Source of the DNA: Citrus sinensis
Lineage: Eukaryota; Streptophyta; Magnoliopsida; Sapindales; Rutaceae
DNA length: 64,000 bases
Assembly (NCBI RefSeq): GCF_022201045.2
Contig: NC_068564.1
Span: forward strand, 28,797,001 to 28,861,000
Reading direction: 5' to 3'
The notes beneath the pieces were generated by a model that had not been told where the DNA came from, did not search any database, and saw only the letters and a program-made list of their open reading frames with translations. Below, piece after piece: positions 46,103-59,305 of this stretch. The position numbers were made by a program, and so were the translations under genes. The stretch's first letter is position 1. Every line of letters starts with the position of its first letter.

Positions 46103-48832
46103 ATGGAAATTGGAAGAGAAGAAGAAATTGAAGACATGTCATCACTGACACCTTCAACAATGGGGTCCATGCAGATTGCAGCTGGTAGCAATGGCTTTGG
46201 TCACAGCATTGAGTTCATGTCACAAGCTTATCTTCGAAACAGGTACTCAGAGATTGATATTGTGGATGAGAGCTCGAGTATCGAGAAAGATAGACCTCTT
46301 CCCATATTTCTCAAGGTATAAATGTGTATGCATTACGAAGATATTCTTGAAAACAAGTTTTGGAAATGCTTTATTATCATGTCATTTTGTGTGCGATGCA
46401 GTTTGAAGATGTGGAGTACAAGGTGAGAATTAACAAGGCTGCATCTGATAGCAATCCTGTGAAATCAGTGGTATCAAAAGTGGCCTCACAGCTGAGCTTG
46501 GATAAGGATTACAAACATATTCTGAAGGGCATAACAGGGAGCATTTGCCCTGGAGAAATCTTGGCTTTGATGGGTCCTTCTGGCAGTGGCAAAACAACAT
46601 TGTTGAAGATTGTAGGAGGAAGATTAACGGATGATGTTAAAGGAAACATCACTTACAATGACATCCCTTATAATCCTGCTCTTAAAAGAAGGTTTAGCAA
46701 ACTTTGAACAAGCTTTCCTTTTGCGGTTTTTAACTTCTATACTCATCTATGCAGTATGAATGATAGTGTTAACATTGGTACAGGATTGGATTTGTGACGC
46801 AAGATGATGTGCTATTGCCTCAACTGACAGTAGAAGAAACTTTAGTTTTCGCCGCATTTTTGAGACTTCCAGGCAACATGAACCGACAACAAAAATATGC
46901 CAGAGTGCAGATGATTTTAAAGGAACTTGGCCTTGAAAGGTATGATTGTTATGCTTGTGATTGTGGACATTTTCTTTGTTTTAGCTGAAAATTTCTCTGA
47001 ATACATATTGCGTGTAACCATAGATGTCGACACACAAGAGTTGGAGGAGGATTTATAAAGGGAATATCTGGAGGAGAAAGGAAAAGAACAAGCATCGGTT
47101 ATGAGATTCTAGTTGATCCTTCATTATTGCTGCTTGATGAACCAACCTCGGGCCTTGATTCCACTTCTGCTAACAAATTAATTCAAGTTCTCCAAAAGGT
47201 TGCCAAGGTATAATAAACCGATGCCTATTTGGTGCCATTTAACAATAGTTTTTAACAATGCTGTTTAAAGATTGTGTTTAATGAATCTATAGGCAGGAAG
47301 GACAGTAATTACAACAATTCATCAGCCATCAAGCAGAATGTTTCACATGTTTGATAAACTTCTGCTAATATCAGAAGGCTACCCGGTGTACTATGGCAAG
47401 GCCAGAGAGTCTATGGAGTATTTTTCGTCTTTGGGATTTATCCCAGAAATTGCCATGAATCCTGCAGAATTCTTGCTGGATTTAGCAACCGGACAGGTGA
47501 CTGACATCAGTGTCCCTGAAGCTTTGTCTGCATCTGAAGGGGCTTCAGATTCTGAAGTACTCAAAGTAAGAACTAATTTACACTTCATTTTCTTGCCTAT
47601 TTCCTCTGTTCTGTCCTCTTACAATTTATTTCATTTCGTTTTAGTATCTTCAACTCAAGTACAAAACTCAACTGGAGCCAAAAGAAAAGGAAGAACATCA
47701 TCGAAACAAGAAGATTCCTGAGCATCTTCAATTGGAAATTCAAGTGAAGAAAGATTGGACATTGTCTTGGTGGGATCAGTTTCACATAATTTCAAGGAGA
47801 ACTTTCAGAGAGAGGTGGAGGGACTATTTTGACAAGCTAAGACTTGTTCAAGCACTTGGCGTTGCAGTTGTGCTTGGCCTTCTCTGGTGGAAATCCCAGT
47901 CCACTACCGAGGCTCAACTTAGAGATCAAGTAATAAAAACACACCTACTTAATTAGCCACAACAGTTGCAAACACTACCATTAATCTCATCATCAAAAAC
48001 TTTATTGCAGGTTGGTCTAATATTCTACATCTGCATTTTCTGGACGTCATCATCAATATTCGGAGCAGTATACGTCTTTCCATTTGAGAAAATCTATCTG
48101 GTGAAGGAAAGAAAAGCAGATATGTACAGATTAAGCGTGTACTATGTGTGTAGCACTCTCTGTGACATGGTGGCACATGTTTTTTATCCAACAATTTTCA
48201 TGGTCATTGTATACTTCATGGCTGGTTTCAAAAGAACAGTTCCCTGCTTCTTCTTGACATTATTTGCCATTCTCTTGGTGGCCATCACTAGCCAAGTAAG
48301 TCGAGCAACACCAAAATATTTTTTTTGTTGCTTGTTTTGTTATTGAATGATTTTCGTTCTGTTATTAGGGGGCAGGGGAGCTTTTTGGAGCAGCAGTTTT
48401 GAGTATCAAGAGAGCTGGAATGATTGCTTCTTTGATACTCATGCTGTTTCTTCTCACAGGAGGCTACTACGTCCAGGTACTGTCATTTGCTTGTGTCTCA
48501 AGGTACATCAGTTTATACACAACAGTATGCAAATTAAAAGCTACAGCATGTTTTCAATGCAGCACATACCAAAATTTATGCAGTGGCTGAAGTACTTATC
48601 CTTCCTGTACTACGGATTTCGACTGCTTCTGAAGGTTCAATACGATGGCGACCAATTATATGAATGCGAGAGCCAAGGAGGATGCCGGAATCTGCAGAGC
48701 TCGCCGTCATTTGACACGGTGAACTTAAGTGGAGGGTTGCAAGAAGTGTGGGTTTTACTAGGGATGGCTCTTGCTTACAGGCTGTGTGCATACTTTTGCC
48801 TTCGCAAGAGGATTAACAAGTGCCATCTTTGA
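46103..48832 (+). CDS. ABCG26: ABC transporter G family member 26-like half-transporter
   Basis: Nine exons: 46103-46315, 46402-46691, 46784-46939, 47024-47207, 47293-47565, 47645-47929, 48011-48295, 48369-48476 and 48563-48832, all GT-AG, giving 687 aa. The N-terminal ATPase has Walker A GPSGSGKT (from residue 129), signature ISGGERKR (about 234), Walker [14 protein letters not shown] (D258) and H-loop TTIHQPS (H291). The C-terminal half has six membrane helices and the extracellular loop with several Cys ([11 protein letters not shown]). Arabidopsis ABCG26/WBC27 is a plasma-membrane exporter of the tapetum needed for pollen exine. Length and adjacency to a GIP1-like gene, as in Arabidopsis, support this orthology. 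The neighbouring ATG at 46103 follows a non-ATG frame extension and is the first ATG. Confidence 0.9.
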
Positions 48833-49289
48833 ACAGTATGATACATTGATAAACACTTTGATGCTGCATTGTGTTACAAAATAATGGAGAGAGAGTGAGA
48901 ACAGCATTAGAAAAACTTTTGATTTGATTCAAAATATTTAGAATACGCATATAAATCTTCAATTCTGTAAAACGAAATTCTTGCTTTCAACCAAGTAATA
49001 ATTTTGATTATTTGTCGAATGTAAAATTAGACGCCGTAAGTTGTAATCCATCCGTTAAAAGATCTTTAGACAAATGTAGGCAGTGAAGTCACAATTTAAC
49101 CATTCTAAATTTCTTGTAATGGACGAACGTTCAATTGAACCTGAGGCTAAATAACAGTCACGGACCTGTCCAATTCAATTCCAAAATTAAGTCAATACTT
49201 TTTGGAATCCAAGGTTAAGTGGAGTCCACAAAGACTTGGAACTATTATTATTATTATTATTTTTTTTTTTTGAGCTTAGGAAATCACAT
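48833..49289. other. Intergenic DNA after the ABCG gene
   Basis: 3' region of the ABCG gene; no gene seen. AT-rich, with an ATT microsatellite at about 49239-49260. Confidence 0.5.
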
Positions 49290-49400
49290 TAGTAATGCTG
49301 TAGGTATAAATTTTTATATAAATTAATGTGATATTCTACAGTTAGTTGAATGAAAATAAAATAATAAAAATAAATCTTATGTCATATTTTCATGCACAAA
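49290..49400. mobile_element. Possible decayed MITE related to the one at 9934
   Basis: A core GTTGAATGAAAATAAAATAA followed by AAAATAAATCTTATGTCAT resembles the middle of the MITE at 9934-10135. The outer parts show weak inverted similarity (AATGCTGTAGGTATAAATTT against the right side inverted). No clean TIR ends or target duplication were found. Confidence 0.35.
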
Positions 49401-49779
49401 TTTCTACCAATTTATATATAAAAAAGAATGGACTGGACTCCACTGGTCACATGGGTCATGGCAGTAAGTGGTTCATCATATTTCAAAGCTGTCGTCTATC
49501 ATTTGCTACCGCCAAACCCAAGAAATTCTTTAGTGAAACAATGCTCTGCGATGCAACTGATGGGCAGAGGTGTGAAGATGAGGCTGTACTTGGCGTATGA
49601 TGCAACAGAAATATTGGAGAGCAAGTTGATGCAGCTGGCAATTTTTGCAAGGCTCCAACATCTTATCTCAGCTATGATGATGTACGTAAACACTTTTTTG
49701 GCCTGGAGAAATTGGCGGAAAAAAAAAAGGCTCACCAATTTTTACGTAAGATATTTTCTAACAAGTGTTTGGTTGGGAG

Positions 49780-50709
49780 TAATGAAGGACGACGGGCCAT
49801 GCCGTGCCCATTTTTTTCTTTTTAATAAGGCCCGGCACGGTCTATGGCACGAGTCCACTCATGCTGCCGTGCTAAAAAAAAGCTCATTAATTTTTTTTTT
49901 CTTAAGCTCACATGTCTAGTGTGCTTAAAAAAATCTACGTGTCTGATGTATTATATTTAAGCTCACGTATTTGGTGTGCTTTTTAAGTCCATCAACGTAA
50001 TAATAATAATAATAAATTCATAAATTATATTAATAATTAATGAAAAATAAAATTATAATTGTAGAATAATAATTACACCTAATTTTATTTGAACCACTAA
50101 TATTATAATTGCACTTGAACTCTATTAAATGAAAATATAATTTTAATTTATCATAAAAATAATTTGTTCTTAATTTTATTTTTTTATTTATAAATATGAA
50201 AAATACTTCATTCACAAATGAAACATATCTCCATTAACTATTAACTAAGTTATGATTTCATAAATGAAATATTAATGTCGTACAATTTTTTATTTATCAT
50301 TTATAAAATCATGATATTTATTTATTCATTTAATAAATTATAAGCATAAAAAAATTAGAATATTTATTTAAACTAGGACTTAAATTAATTTTTAAAAGCC
50401 TATGCTAAAAAAAATATTAAAATTTTTAATTTCAAGTTATTTGTAAAATCATAACATTTTTTATTTACTTTTCATTAAAAAATGTTACTTTCATATACTT
50501 TAGTCCACGAGTCGCGTCTTATTAAGTGTCTTTTCGCATGCCATGCTTTAATTCATCTCTAATGGTACCGTACTTTTAAGGCATGCGTGTCTAAAATTAT
50601 AGGTCCAACGTGGTTCACGTGCGTGTCGTGTCGTGCCGTGCCGTGCCGCGTGCCCTACCGAAACATACTCGTGCCATACCGTGCATGTCCGGCTCATTAG
50701 CCATCTTTA
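49780..50709. mobile_element. hAT-like non-autonomous element, ~930 bp
   Basis: The left end TAATGAAGGACGACGGGCCATG and the inverted right end TAAAGATGGCTAATGAGCCG, plus GCACGG/GCCGTGCC-rich subterminal repeats on both sides, fit plant hAT MITEs. Near-perfect 8-bp direct repeats GTTGGGAG (49772-49779) and GTTGGAAG (50710-50717) flank it. The interior is AT-rich and non-coding. Confidence 0.72.
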
Positions 50710-50717
50710 GTTGGAAG

Positions 50718-51560
50718 GAGAGGATGGAGAAGAGAAAAATAATTTAAATTCATTTTTTTATTTTCATTATTTAGTTGAATAAAATATATAAAAATTTAAT
50801 TTTTATTAAAATTTAATATATATCATAATGTAGAATTTAAATTTGATGTCAAGGAGTGAAGAATTCAAACTCCTAATCCTAGTTGGAAACCAAAGCTTCC
50901 AATATTAATGCTTCAACTTTTTAACTTCTTTAATGTCATCAAATTGTTACTATAATTCTATTTTATCAATTTGATATTATAAATAGTTTTATATTAATTA
51001 AATTTAAATAATGATTTAAAAAACTTAATAAATGATTTTTTTTATTTAATATGAAACATAGAAATATAAATTAACAGTTGCCGGACCGCTCTCGCCACCG
51101 CCGTAGCACGTGCAATCTCACCGCTGGTGCCATTGGACTCGCTGACCGACAGACAGGCTCATTATATTGTCGTTGAGGTAAAAAAATTTTAAAAATTTTT
51201 AACTTCCACAGATATGAAAAAAAAAAATCAAAATTTTCGACTAAATGAGTTCATCCATTACAAAGAGCATCAATTTCTAATCATTTTTATATCATTCGTG
51301 AGTTTATATGAGATGATGCTGCGGCGGAGTACGGCGGCTCCGTTTGCTTTTTCTCGGTTCTAATGAAAATTTAAAATTATAAATTCAGTGCAGGTAATTA
51401 AATTCGGCGGAGTACGGCCGGCATGGCTTTGTGCTTCTGATGACTTCGTTGTTTTCAGGATCTCGACTCTCGAGGGCCATTCTTGAGTCTATCACACACT
51501 TTTGTCTTGTGCTGATCTACACGATTTAAATTCAGTGCAGATAATTAAACTAAAGAATTG
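50718..51560. other. AT-rich intergenic DNA
   Basis: No gene seen. The short GC-rich patch at 51075-51170 and repeated GGCGGAGTACGGC at about 51325 and 51408 are unexplained. Confidence 0.4.
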
Positions 51561-51562
51561 CT

Positions 51563-52480
51563 TGGCGAAAGAAAATTCTTACTTGTGCTAGATGATGCTT
51601 GGAGGGATCAAAGGTGGGATTCCCCAAAGTTCCCGTATGTGGCTGGAGCGCCCGGAAGTAAAATATCATGACCACACGTAGCAGAGAAATTACATTAAAA
51701 ATGGGGCCTGGTGAATATTTTAACCTGAAGCTTCTGTCAGATGATGCTTGCTGGTCTCTGTTCATGCAATAGGCATTCGATTGCAGAGAGATTGATGGAC
51801 ATAGAAATTCGGAATTGATTCATGGGAAATTAAGCACAGCTGCTCGTCTCTTGCAGTGAGGGCTCTCAGAGGCATGCATGATATGATGATCTAAACAAAG
51901 ATACAACGGAGTGGGAAGACATATTATACAGCAAATTCAGTATGTCTCTGGACATTATCCAACTTTGTTGTGGGCAAGGGTAGAGGATCTGGGTTGAAAG
52001 GTTTGAAGAAATTTTTCTGTGCGGAGAGCATTGCATTTCAAGATTAGAGATAAAATGGTCAATTATGAATGTCAAGATACAAGAGAGGGCATATCAAGTA
52101 GTCATAGAATATTTGTTGAAGGAGCTTATGATGAAGTGCTGTAGCAGCACAACTCGTCATTTTATAACTTGGACCTCTTGACATTGCAAAGATGTCACCG
52201 TCATAGGAATGCCTTATCTAAAAGGAATAGGTTCCGATCCTTCTGTTATGAGAAATGTTGCTCAAAGCCTTTTCAATCACTGGAGACTCCGCTTTTTTTT
52301 GCCACGAGTATGGCTATCAGTCATGTGCCTTCAACTTTCTTTTTGTTCAAGGAAATCGATCACCTAGATTTATCGATTCTAGCGCTAAGAAAAATTCATA
52401 ATCAGGTAGTAGTTTATTTGCACAAAGATGTGATCTTCATCATACGTGCAGTTAGAATCATTAAACGTTAGCAAATGTGT
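51563..52480 (+). pseudogene. NB-ARC-LRR (CNL-type) resistance-gene fragment
   Basis: A decayed fragment begins with the kinase-2 motif KFLLVLDDAWRDQ (near 51570-51610). It continues through an RNBS-B-like GSKI segment and an RNBS-C-like region (GPGEYFNLKLLSDDACWSLFMQ read with small frame shifts). Later pieces resemble EWEDILYSKF and the post-NB region (RLEDKMVNYECQ). The P-loop and N-terminal coiled coil are absent, and many stops and frame changes occur. Motif spelling suggests an RPP13-like CNL. It is the only disease-resistance relic seen in the window. Confidence 0.75.
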
Positions 52481-53603
52481 TTGTGGATTTAGAGCACTGT
52501 CTGTGTGAAATACCCAATATTTGCCGCAGCCATGGATGTTTACATCTTCTCTCTACTGGGTCGTACAATTGGGTGTCCGCCACGTGGCATAGTTTAACAT
52601 CCCACGGTTTAAATTACTTGTAGTTGGCCATGCAAAGGCTGTCAGAATCTGGAAGTTTCTGATAGTCGCTGCCGACGATGGGAAGAATAATAAATTCAAA
52701 ATTATACAATGACAACGTGATGAAAAATGGAAACAGTAACATTCATATAATGAAGCTAATAAAAATGAGAAAAAAGTGGGAAAGCAATATGCGATCTCAT
52801 TAATTATTCTCCATTACCTTTCATTTTCTCATGTGAACGTCAACAACAATAACAAAATCTAATTGAAAACACACACACACACACACTTGGACCCTCATAT
52901 ATTTAATTTTACTTTGATTATACTGGTAGACCTTTTATGAATTTATAAATGAATTTCAATTTTTCTCCGAAATGAACTAAAATAGGAGTCTTAAAAAATA
53001 GAAATCTATTTTTAGTTTTTACAATGTTGAGAAATCCATCCATACATTAAAATTAATTTGAGGGTACTTGTCTACTTGACAACGATTTACAAATTTTGCG
53101 TTGATCTGTCAATATATCATAGTTAACCATAAAAAATCACAATTACTATCTATGAAATTACATCGCAATGATTAAGAATTTAACTGATGGCAAGGCATTG
53201 ATTGACAAAGTCGTTGAAAGCTACCGATATAAAGGTTGATGAATTACTAGTTTGGCATGCTACCCACATTCCCCACAAACAAAACACCACCCTTATCAAT
53301 TCATTCAAATTCAGATCAAACCTCAATTTTGGTCAAAAATAATAACTCACTGACACAAACCCACATACAAATATACACCACTTTCTTATCTTAGCAACTC
53401 ATCATTTCTGTCAGTTACTTCTCTTCGTGTTCGGTCTATTACTTGTTTATTTATTGCTACATTGTGGCATCTAAGGATTGGTCCTTTGCCAAAAATAACG
53501 ATAAATAATTATTTTATAAGAAGACTTATTTTTTCTCTCTAAAAATTCTTTTTTTTTTTTTTTACTTTTTCGTGGCAAAGATCATAACTTTATCTCATTT
53601 GGC
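52481..53603. other. Upstream region of the TMEM245-like gene
   Basis: No gene seen. A short (AC)n run lies at about 52868-52887. The last 200 bp should hold the promoter and leader of the gene at 53604; no firm TATA box was chosen. Confidence 0.5.
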
Positions 53604-56124
53604 ATGGAGTTAGTCCCATTTTCAGACGACCCAGATAAGAAATCGAGTTCCACAACTCCTCCGTGGCAAGATATGTTCAGATCAGCGTCAATTCGCAAGC
53701 CTTCAGCAACGTCTAATTCCCAGGCGCCACTACCGGAATCACACGCGCCGCCTCCTTCTCAGGCTAACTCTACGGCCCCAGGTCAGAAAACCACATGTTC
53801 TGGTGATCCTCAGGTGAGGCTGGCTTTGTACATAGCCCTGGCTCATGCTGGTCTGGCTTTCACTCTCTTCATTCTTTACTTTATATTCAAGCTATTGCAA
53901 GATTATATTAGGCCGATCCAATGGGCAATTCTGTTGTCAATTCCGTTAAGAGGTATTCAACAAGCCCTTGTTGCATTTTGGAGTGAGCCTTTGCAACTTG
54001 GCCTCACTGAGACTGTACTCGCTGTTCCTGTTGCTATATTTAAGGTTTTTGTGGGTACTCTTGTTGATATTAAGGAAGTTTTCTTCAAGGTTTTTCTTAA
54101 AAAATTGAAAAACAATGGTCCAAGGCATAGTCGAAGTGGTTTTTCGAAGTTAGTAAGGTGGCTGGTGTCTTTTGCTGTCTTTGTAATTGCGTATGAGACA
54201 ATCGGTGCTGTTGGGTCATTGGTGATTCTTGCTTTGGGATTTTTGTTTAGTACTACAAATGTTGATTCAACGATGTCAGCTGTTTCGTCGTTTAGGAGTA
54301 AAAGTTTTGGGCGTACTCCATTCAGCTCATATTTCACACGTCGCATATTGAAAAGGTTGGAAACCATTGTGGCTATTGGGTTGATTGTCGGTATGATGGT
54401 GGTGTTTTTGGCTGGGATAATATTCTTTTCTTACAAGATTGGCGTTGAGGGAAAAGATGCTGTGATCTCGATCAAATCTCATGTTGAAGAAAGTAATTAT
54501 GCAGAGAGATTGGGTGTTAAAAAGTGGATGGAAGAGAATGATGTGCCTGGAATGGTTGATAGGTACACTACCACATTTTATGAGACAGTGTCTGAGCAGG
54601 TGGATAGTTTAGCAATGCAGTATAATATGACAGAATTTGTGACTGGGATTAAGCATTTTGTGATAGCGCCACCTGCTGGTTCTTCAGAGCAGTCCAAAGC
54701 TTTAACTAGCCTCTCTCCATACACTCAGAAACTAATGAGTTTAAGAAATAGGGTTACCAAACGAGAATGGAAGCAAATCTACACAGAAGTTGATGCTATT
54801 TTTAGAGAGTTGGTGATTACCCGAGAGGATTTAGTTCAGAAGGCAAAGGAGTTTGCTTACCAAGGAATTAATGTGTCACAACGTGTATTTTCTGGCAGCG
54901 CATCTGTTTTAGGGAGCAGTGCAAAGCTCATGCTCTCCACTGGGTATTTGATAATATCTGGAGCGGCAGAGGTTTTCAATTTTGTATCTCAGTTAATGAT
55001 TTTCTTGTGGGTTTTATACTATCTTATCACCTCAGAATCTGGTGGGGTAACAGAACAAGTGATGTGTATGCTTCCAATATCTAAGCCAGCGAGGATCAGA
55101 TGCGTGGAAGTTATTGATAATGCTATTTCTGGCGTTCTTTTGGCTACGGTTGAAATTGCATTTTTTCAGGGATGTCTGACATGGCTACTATTTAGATTCT
55201 TTAAAATACACTTCCTGTACATGTCAACCACCCTCGCATTCATCAGCGCACTGTTCCCAATCTTTCCATTTTGGTTTGCAACAATTCCAGCTGCCGTGCA
55301 GCTGCTGCTGGAGAGTAGGTACATAGTAGCCATCAGCTTGTCCGTTATTCATCTCGTGCTTCTGGATTATGGTACATGTGAAATTCAGGAGGACATACCT
55401 GGTTACAGTCCTTACCTTACAGGGCTCAGCATTATTGGTGGAATGACATTATTCCCATCTGCATTGGAGGTAATTTATAATTTATAATTTCTGTTACTTT
55501 ATTTATTTTGATTTTGTGCCCAATTTGTTCTTTCAAAGTACTAATCTGCTGACTTTTTTTCTTAATCAATGATCTGGAAACCTCATTTTCTTACTACGTA
55601 TATATGATTATTAGGGTTGAATTCAGAATTAGTAGATTTTTCAATTACTCTTATTGGATATGTTCTTGTTATTCCTCGATTTATTATGTGCCAAACATTC
55701 GCTATGACTAGTTTCTTGTGTAGTGCTTCAATACTGATTATAATCGTGGAATTCTATATGGAAGATTAGCTAGTTAAAGCTGTGTAAGTGTCAAATATAT
55801 ATTTTTCAGGGCTAGCAGTGATAGCAAATTAACATACATACTAGAAAGATTACCTTACATTTTAGTATCATTATATCAAATATAGTGAACTGAACTTGCT
55901 TGAGAAGTAATAGTTAAATTTTCTACGTACATTCTGCAATAGCTATCATAAATACATTTCATGCAGCTCTTGATGAATTGCTTGATTTGAAATGATATAG
56001 CTGCTGGTTATTGGTGATCTCATTGCAGGGAGCAATTATGGGCCCACTGATAACTACAGTTGTCATTGCACTAAAGGATTTGTATGTTGAATTCGTTCTA
56101 GAAGAACCAAAGAAGGAGGACTAG
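53604..56124 (+). CDS. TMEM245-like (AI-2E family) membrane protein
   Basis: Two exons, 53604-55469 and 56029-56124, give 653 aa. The first ATG opens [13 protein letters not shown] and is followed by a Pro/Ser-rich cytosolic head of about 65 residues. Hydrophobic helices then occur in groups at about residues 75-130, 130-160, 190-220, 250-285 and, after a soluble loop of about 165 residues, 430-620. This is the pattern of plant homologs of animal TMEM245 (C9orf5), from memory At5g55960, of near-equal length. The family is related to bacterial AI-2E transporters, but its transport activity and location in plants are unknown. The small second exon supplies the last 31 residues, ending EEPKKED. 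Confidence 0.9.
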
Positions 56125-57192
56125 GAGAATGCAGTCTGAGGAGTGGTTTCCTTTACTCAGCTATGACTTCATTGTTTGCAGCCATGTGGAGCATTATGTA
56201 AATTAGTTTGAGCTGGAGGGACAGAATTACAGTTTATGGATATAGTGGCTGAAGAAGCATACGATCCGGTCTCTTGACAATGCTTCTTGCATCTCGCATG
56301 ATGTGCTTAGGCAATGTATCAGTTGTAATTCTTAAGTAAATCCTCTTTTTTTTTTTTTGGGTTGGCGCGGGGCCGGTGGGGGGGGGGGGGGGGGGGGGTT
56401 GTTGTGGTTTGTTAGAAATTGGTGGGAAAAGTGTTTGTCCTGATTATCAGCAGTGTGTTCAAAATTGTAGATTATCTTCGTAGAAATTTGTGAAGTCTAT
56501 GCTTGGAAAATGCAATGTGTGATTCTTTCACTATTCAATTTATATTGTTGCTTCGTTTGTTGAAAAATAGGAGGTCTTAAGGTTTGTACGCTGCTCGCAT
56601 GGGTTAGAAGAGGATTGGGTAAAGAAATGGACGAAAAAGAGCGTTGCTTCACTAGCTCATTAGTTCAATCCTTCATGTGAAGAACGTGGGCAGACTAGAA
56701 AGCTGCATAACGCGTAACATAAGCAATGAATTTTGCCAAGGCCCTTCCAGTTGAAGCCTTCCATGCCTTCCCAAATCCAATTAGCACTTAATTTCAAGTT
56801 GCTTGCCTAAGACCTGAATTTATGATAAGATAGTTGGATCAGCACTTTTAAAATAACATATTTTAAATATACATCAATTCAACAAGGTGATTTGGGAGGC
56901 ATTATCAAATAGACATGGAAAAAGATAAAAATCTTTACAATAGCCCAAATGTTAACTAGCACTTAATCACCATAAGTGTTAACAGTGTTTCAGTAATCAG
57001 TCAACTCATTGAAAACAATTTCAGCTTCATATTCTCATATATTGCTGCAGATGTTTGGCTCTTACTACATGGTAGCCCTCAAATTCAAACCCAGAGTCAA
57101 TGACTAATACAAACAAGGATTTAAACCAAGGTCTTTTTCTTTGATTGAAGCAGTAAAACTTGGCCCTTCACCTCAGAATTACTTTAGCGAAG
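56125..57192. other. Intergenic DNA with a G21 tract
   Basis: Convergent 3' ends of the TMEM245-like and CWC15 genes. An uninterrupted run of 21 G lies at 56378-56398 after a poly-T and a GC-rich stretch. No gene is seen. Confidence 0.6.
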
Positions 57193-59305
57193 CTACTTCA
57201 TGTATTTCTGTAAGAATTTCCTGTGGAAGTCATTCCTGATAGTGTCATTGATGAAGCGCTTGGGAGTCTTGGTTTCACCACGGGCTTGGTTCTTGAAAAC
57301 CACATCGTCATCCCACCTGAGGTAATGAAAGGCATGAGATGATGGGCCTTTAAAAATGCATCAAAATTCCATGACTTGCTTATAGAAAGGAATAGAAGAA
57401 TTAGATCATTCAAGAAACGAACCTTCTTTTCACATTAAAGGATGTTGGATTATTCAGCAATGGATTTCCTACAAGAAGCTCTGATTCCTTGGCTTTAGCC
57501 TCTTCTTCCCACTGTTCTTTTTCCTGCAGATGCATGGAGTGCATTTGTTATACTAGTGCAATCTGAAAATCAAACCATCAGCAGTTGTGGGTCATAAATA
57601 CTAGACTCTACAGGTATGGAGCAACAATTTAACAGCTTGCATAAATTTTTTTTTTAAAAAAAAATGATGACAAACGAGCATAATCTGAGAAAAGTTACAG
57701 AAAAATGAAAAAGATCTGTGTGTACTTTGTTCAGCACTGGATAGAGTTGAAAAAAACTTATCCCAAAAGAAAAGGGCATAATATAGAATCTCCAAACTGA
57801 CTTAAGTAGCTTGTAAACCCAACTCACAGCCTTCAACAATCAAAGTCGCAATATCCATTTTAAAAATTTTCAAAAACATAAAATAATTCAAACTGTATCC
57901 AAAGGGGCTATAAACTCCATAACAGATTAAATCTCACCTTCCGGAGCTTCTCCTCCGCTCTTTCCTTCTTTATTAGTTCAAGCTCAGCCAAAAGTGCTTC
58001 AGTGTCATCCTCATCATCGTCGTCATCATCATCACTGGATATACGAAAATAAAGTAAAATGCTTCAAGTGAGATTATTCCAAATACTAACTCCTATAACC
58101 ACATGAATACTAAATTAAATAAAAATTGCAACCATCATATGTTCATTTAGAAACTTTTTTGCTTGTATAAACATCTAAGATGATTTGAACAATCAGGCCA
58201 AATTTATAGAAGAGAAAAAGAAAGAAAGAAAGAATTATTGGTGAGAGAACCAACCTCTCATCATCACTTTTGACTTCGACATCAGAATCATCAGCATCTA
58301 TGCTACGTGGAGCAGCACGGTCCTCAATATCCCTCTTTGTCCCTACAAAACAGGCTATACAGTTAGCAAAACACTAAATGCATCATTTATTTGATAAAGA
58401 GTCAGGCAAGCTGGTATATTCACCTTCCAACAAAAGATGGCTACTCTTCCGACGATCTCTGTCATCTGCAACAATGAAATATTGATTAAAATAAGGATAC
58501 GTCTCTTTTTGGAGGAAAAAGTGGAAATCCAATAACACTAAAAGATATTGGCAAAATAATGGACATTGGTAACATAGTTTTACCATTGTAGGACTTATCC
58601 TTAGATGAGAAATGTCTCCGTTCACGCTCTTCTAGCTCATGCCGGAGGTTCCTTTTCTGTAATTCATCTTTGGTATCTTGTCCTTCTTTTCTGAAAATAC
58701 AACATAACAATAAGAAACGGGGTTCACACATGTCACACAGTACAACAAAGAAACATATAAACCAGGACATTAGGATCCCACCACATAGCTAAAGTTTAAC
58801 AAGCAAGTTGAACATTTTCTACTGATATCACACATGGCCTATTCTCCTCAGAAGTACGACATATTAGCGGTAGTAGCTAAAACAATTTTAACTTCTCTTC
58901 AGTTTCACATAAAACCGAAAATGAAAAAAAAAAACCCTCTTTGCATCTGTAAAATCTTTTTAACTCACTTCAATTTCCCATGTCAAGAACTTCTCTTTGA
59001 ATACACATGCATTACTTAGGAACTGAAATTCATGTCTCAAAAAACACCCCGAAATTAAAAAAAAAAAAAGGAAAAAAATACAACTGATACAGCATATGAA
59101 ATTCTAGAATCTAATCTTACAGGGCAAAATACAGAATTGAAACAAACGGTTTCAGCGAACTGAAAGTTACTCACCTAGGCTTCAAATTTGTATGAGCTGC
59201 AAGGTCCCTCGATGAGTACTTCTGCGACGGCCCGAAAATTCGAGTACCGCCTTGCTCATTACCACCTTTTGCGGGAGCCCATGTGGGTCGAGCTGCCGTC
59301 GTCAT
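57193..59305 (-). CDS. CWC15: Spliceosomal protein CWC15 (Cwf15)
   Basis: Seven minus-strand exons: 59305-59175, 58690-58584, 58465-58424, 58342-58255, 58034-57938, 57523-57423 and 57316-57193, giving 229 aa, the family length. The N-terminus [15 protein letters not shown].. with the [12 protein letters not shown] box is diagnostic. The middle is acidic (residues about 125-140, mostly D/E) and is followed by a Glu/Lys-rich helix. The conserved end reads [30 protein letters not shown] and QKYMK. CWC15 belongs to the Prp19-associated (NTC-related) part of the activated spliceosome in the nucleus. A (GA)n run at about 59603-59624 lies in the promoter or leader region. Confidence 0.95.

Noticed and set aside
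49346-49919. Overlapping open frames (84 and 163 codons) next to the hAT-like element
   Set aside because: No motif is recognised, the two frames compete, and the longer one runs into the transposon end at 49780. It could be a decayed gene fragment but cannot be supported.
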